This document shows positions 63,903 to 64,000 of a stretch of DNA of 64,000 nucleotides, one piece after another. How positions within the stretch are numbered: the first letter of the stretch is position 1; every line of letters starts with the position of its first letter. The DNA is from Bacillus sp. FJAT-27916 (GTDB lineage Bacteria > Bacillota > Bacilli > Bacillales > Pradoshiaceae), in assembly GCF_001183965.1 (NCBI RefSeq), contig NZ_LFZV01000001.1, positions 3,003,253 through 3,067,252 of the forward strand, written 5' to 3'. Both the position numbers and the translations under genes were made by a program. Below the pieces are notes generated by a model, which searched no databases, had not been told where the DNA came from, and worked only from the letters and a program-made list of their open reading frames with translations.

Positions 63903-64000
63903 GAGGGGGCGACTAACCCCCGACCTCTCAGACCACCGTACGTACGGTCCCGTATACGGCGGTTCAATCAAGTTGATGACGCAAGGTTTCATACCGACCT
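63894..64000 (-). mobile_element. Group II intron, 3' end (domains V-VI), continues outside window
   Basis: On the minus strand the sequence reads GAACCGCCGTATACGGGACC then GTACGTACGGTGG, which folds into a domain V hairpin (CCGCCGTA with TACGGTGG at 63955-63962 and 63933-63940). It is followed by a domain VI stem (GAGAGGTCGGGGG / CGCCCCCTCCTACTC at 63897-63929) with a bulged A at 63900, seven nt from a terminal AT. These are the hallmarks of a group II intron 3' end, as seen in Bacillaceae introns. The reverse transcriptase gene and 5' end would lie to the right. Confidence 0.75.

Overview
The window is a 64 kb chromosomal segment of a low-GC, endospore-forming Firmicute of the family Bacillaceae. 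Spore genes (spoVIF, a YjcZ-type protein, spoVAC/D/E, cotO), the competence and stress genes coiA, comZ, mecA, spx and spxH, and gene order close to the Bacillus subtilis yit-arg-yja-yjb-yjc region (read here in reverse) all support this. I cannot name the genus.

Layout. 1-5.2 kb: end of a UvrD-like helicase gene, then spore genes: spoVIF, a Gly-rich YjcZ peptide, a three-gene spoVA operon headed by a YhcN/YlaJ-like lipoprotein, a 37-residue Cys/Lys peptide and cotO. 5.3-10.9 kb: a complete oligopeptide/dipeptide-type ABC importer operon (ATPase, ATPase, binding protein, permease, permease). 11.2-11.9 kb: about nine tandem copies of a 74-bp non-coding repeat. 12-17.6 kb: fabI with a FapR operator, mgtE, prpE, an RluA-family pseudouridine synthase, NAD kinase and a small alarmone synthetase. 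17.8-27.9 kb: the conserved yjbK-yjbJ-yjbI-spxH, pepF, coiA, cls, mecA, spx, yjbC block. 28-36.6 kb: an accessory stretch (DUF4015 putative glycoside hydrolase, YibE/F membrane pair, MarR-MATE efflux unit, aminoglycoside nucleotidyltransferase-like gene overlapping an XRE regulator, several small membrane proteins). 36.7-42.7 kb: the oppABCDF oligopeptide permease, with a terminator and a large nested inverted repeat between oppA and oppB. 43-49.5 kb: trpS behind a Trp T-box, yjbA, yjaZ, fabH-fabF behind a second FapR operator, comZ. 49.5-57 kb: yjaV and hydrolase-like genes, yjzD, yjzC, and the arginine operon argC-J-B-D-F, which lacks carAB here. 57.3-61 kb: molybdenum cofactor genes mobB, moeA, a MOSC protein and moaA. 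61-64 kb: yitW, yitV, yitU, two small proteins and, at the right edge, the 3' end of a group II intron lying antisense across the end of a DUF3813 gene.

Themes. Type II fatty acid synthesis is co-regulated at two loci by FapR-type operators. Disulfide/proteolysis control (spx, spxH, mecA) is clustered. Two complete peptide ABC importers carry stem-loops just after the binding-protein gene, a layout that would favour excess binding protein. The most unusual items are the 74-bp repeat tract, the nested inverted repeat between oppA and oppB, the spoVA operon type, the intron boundary and several small ORFs. All functions are inferred from reading the sequence; no database search was run.
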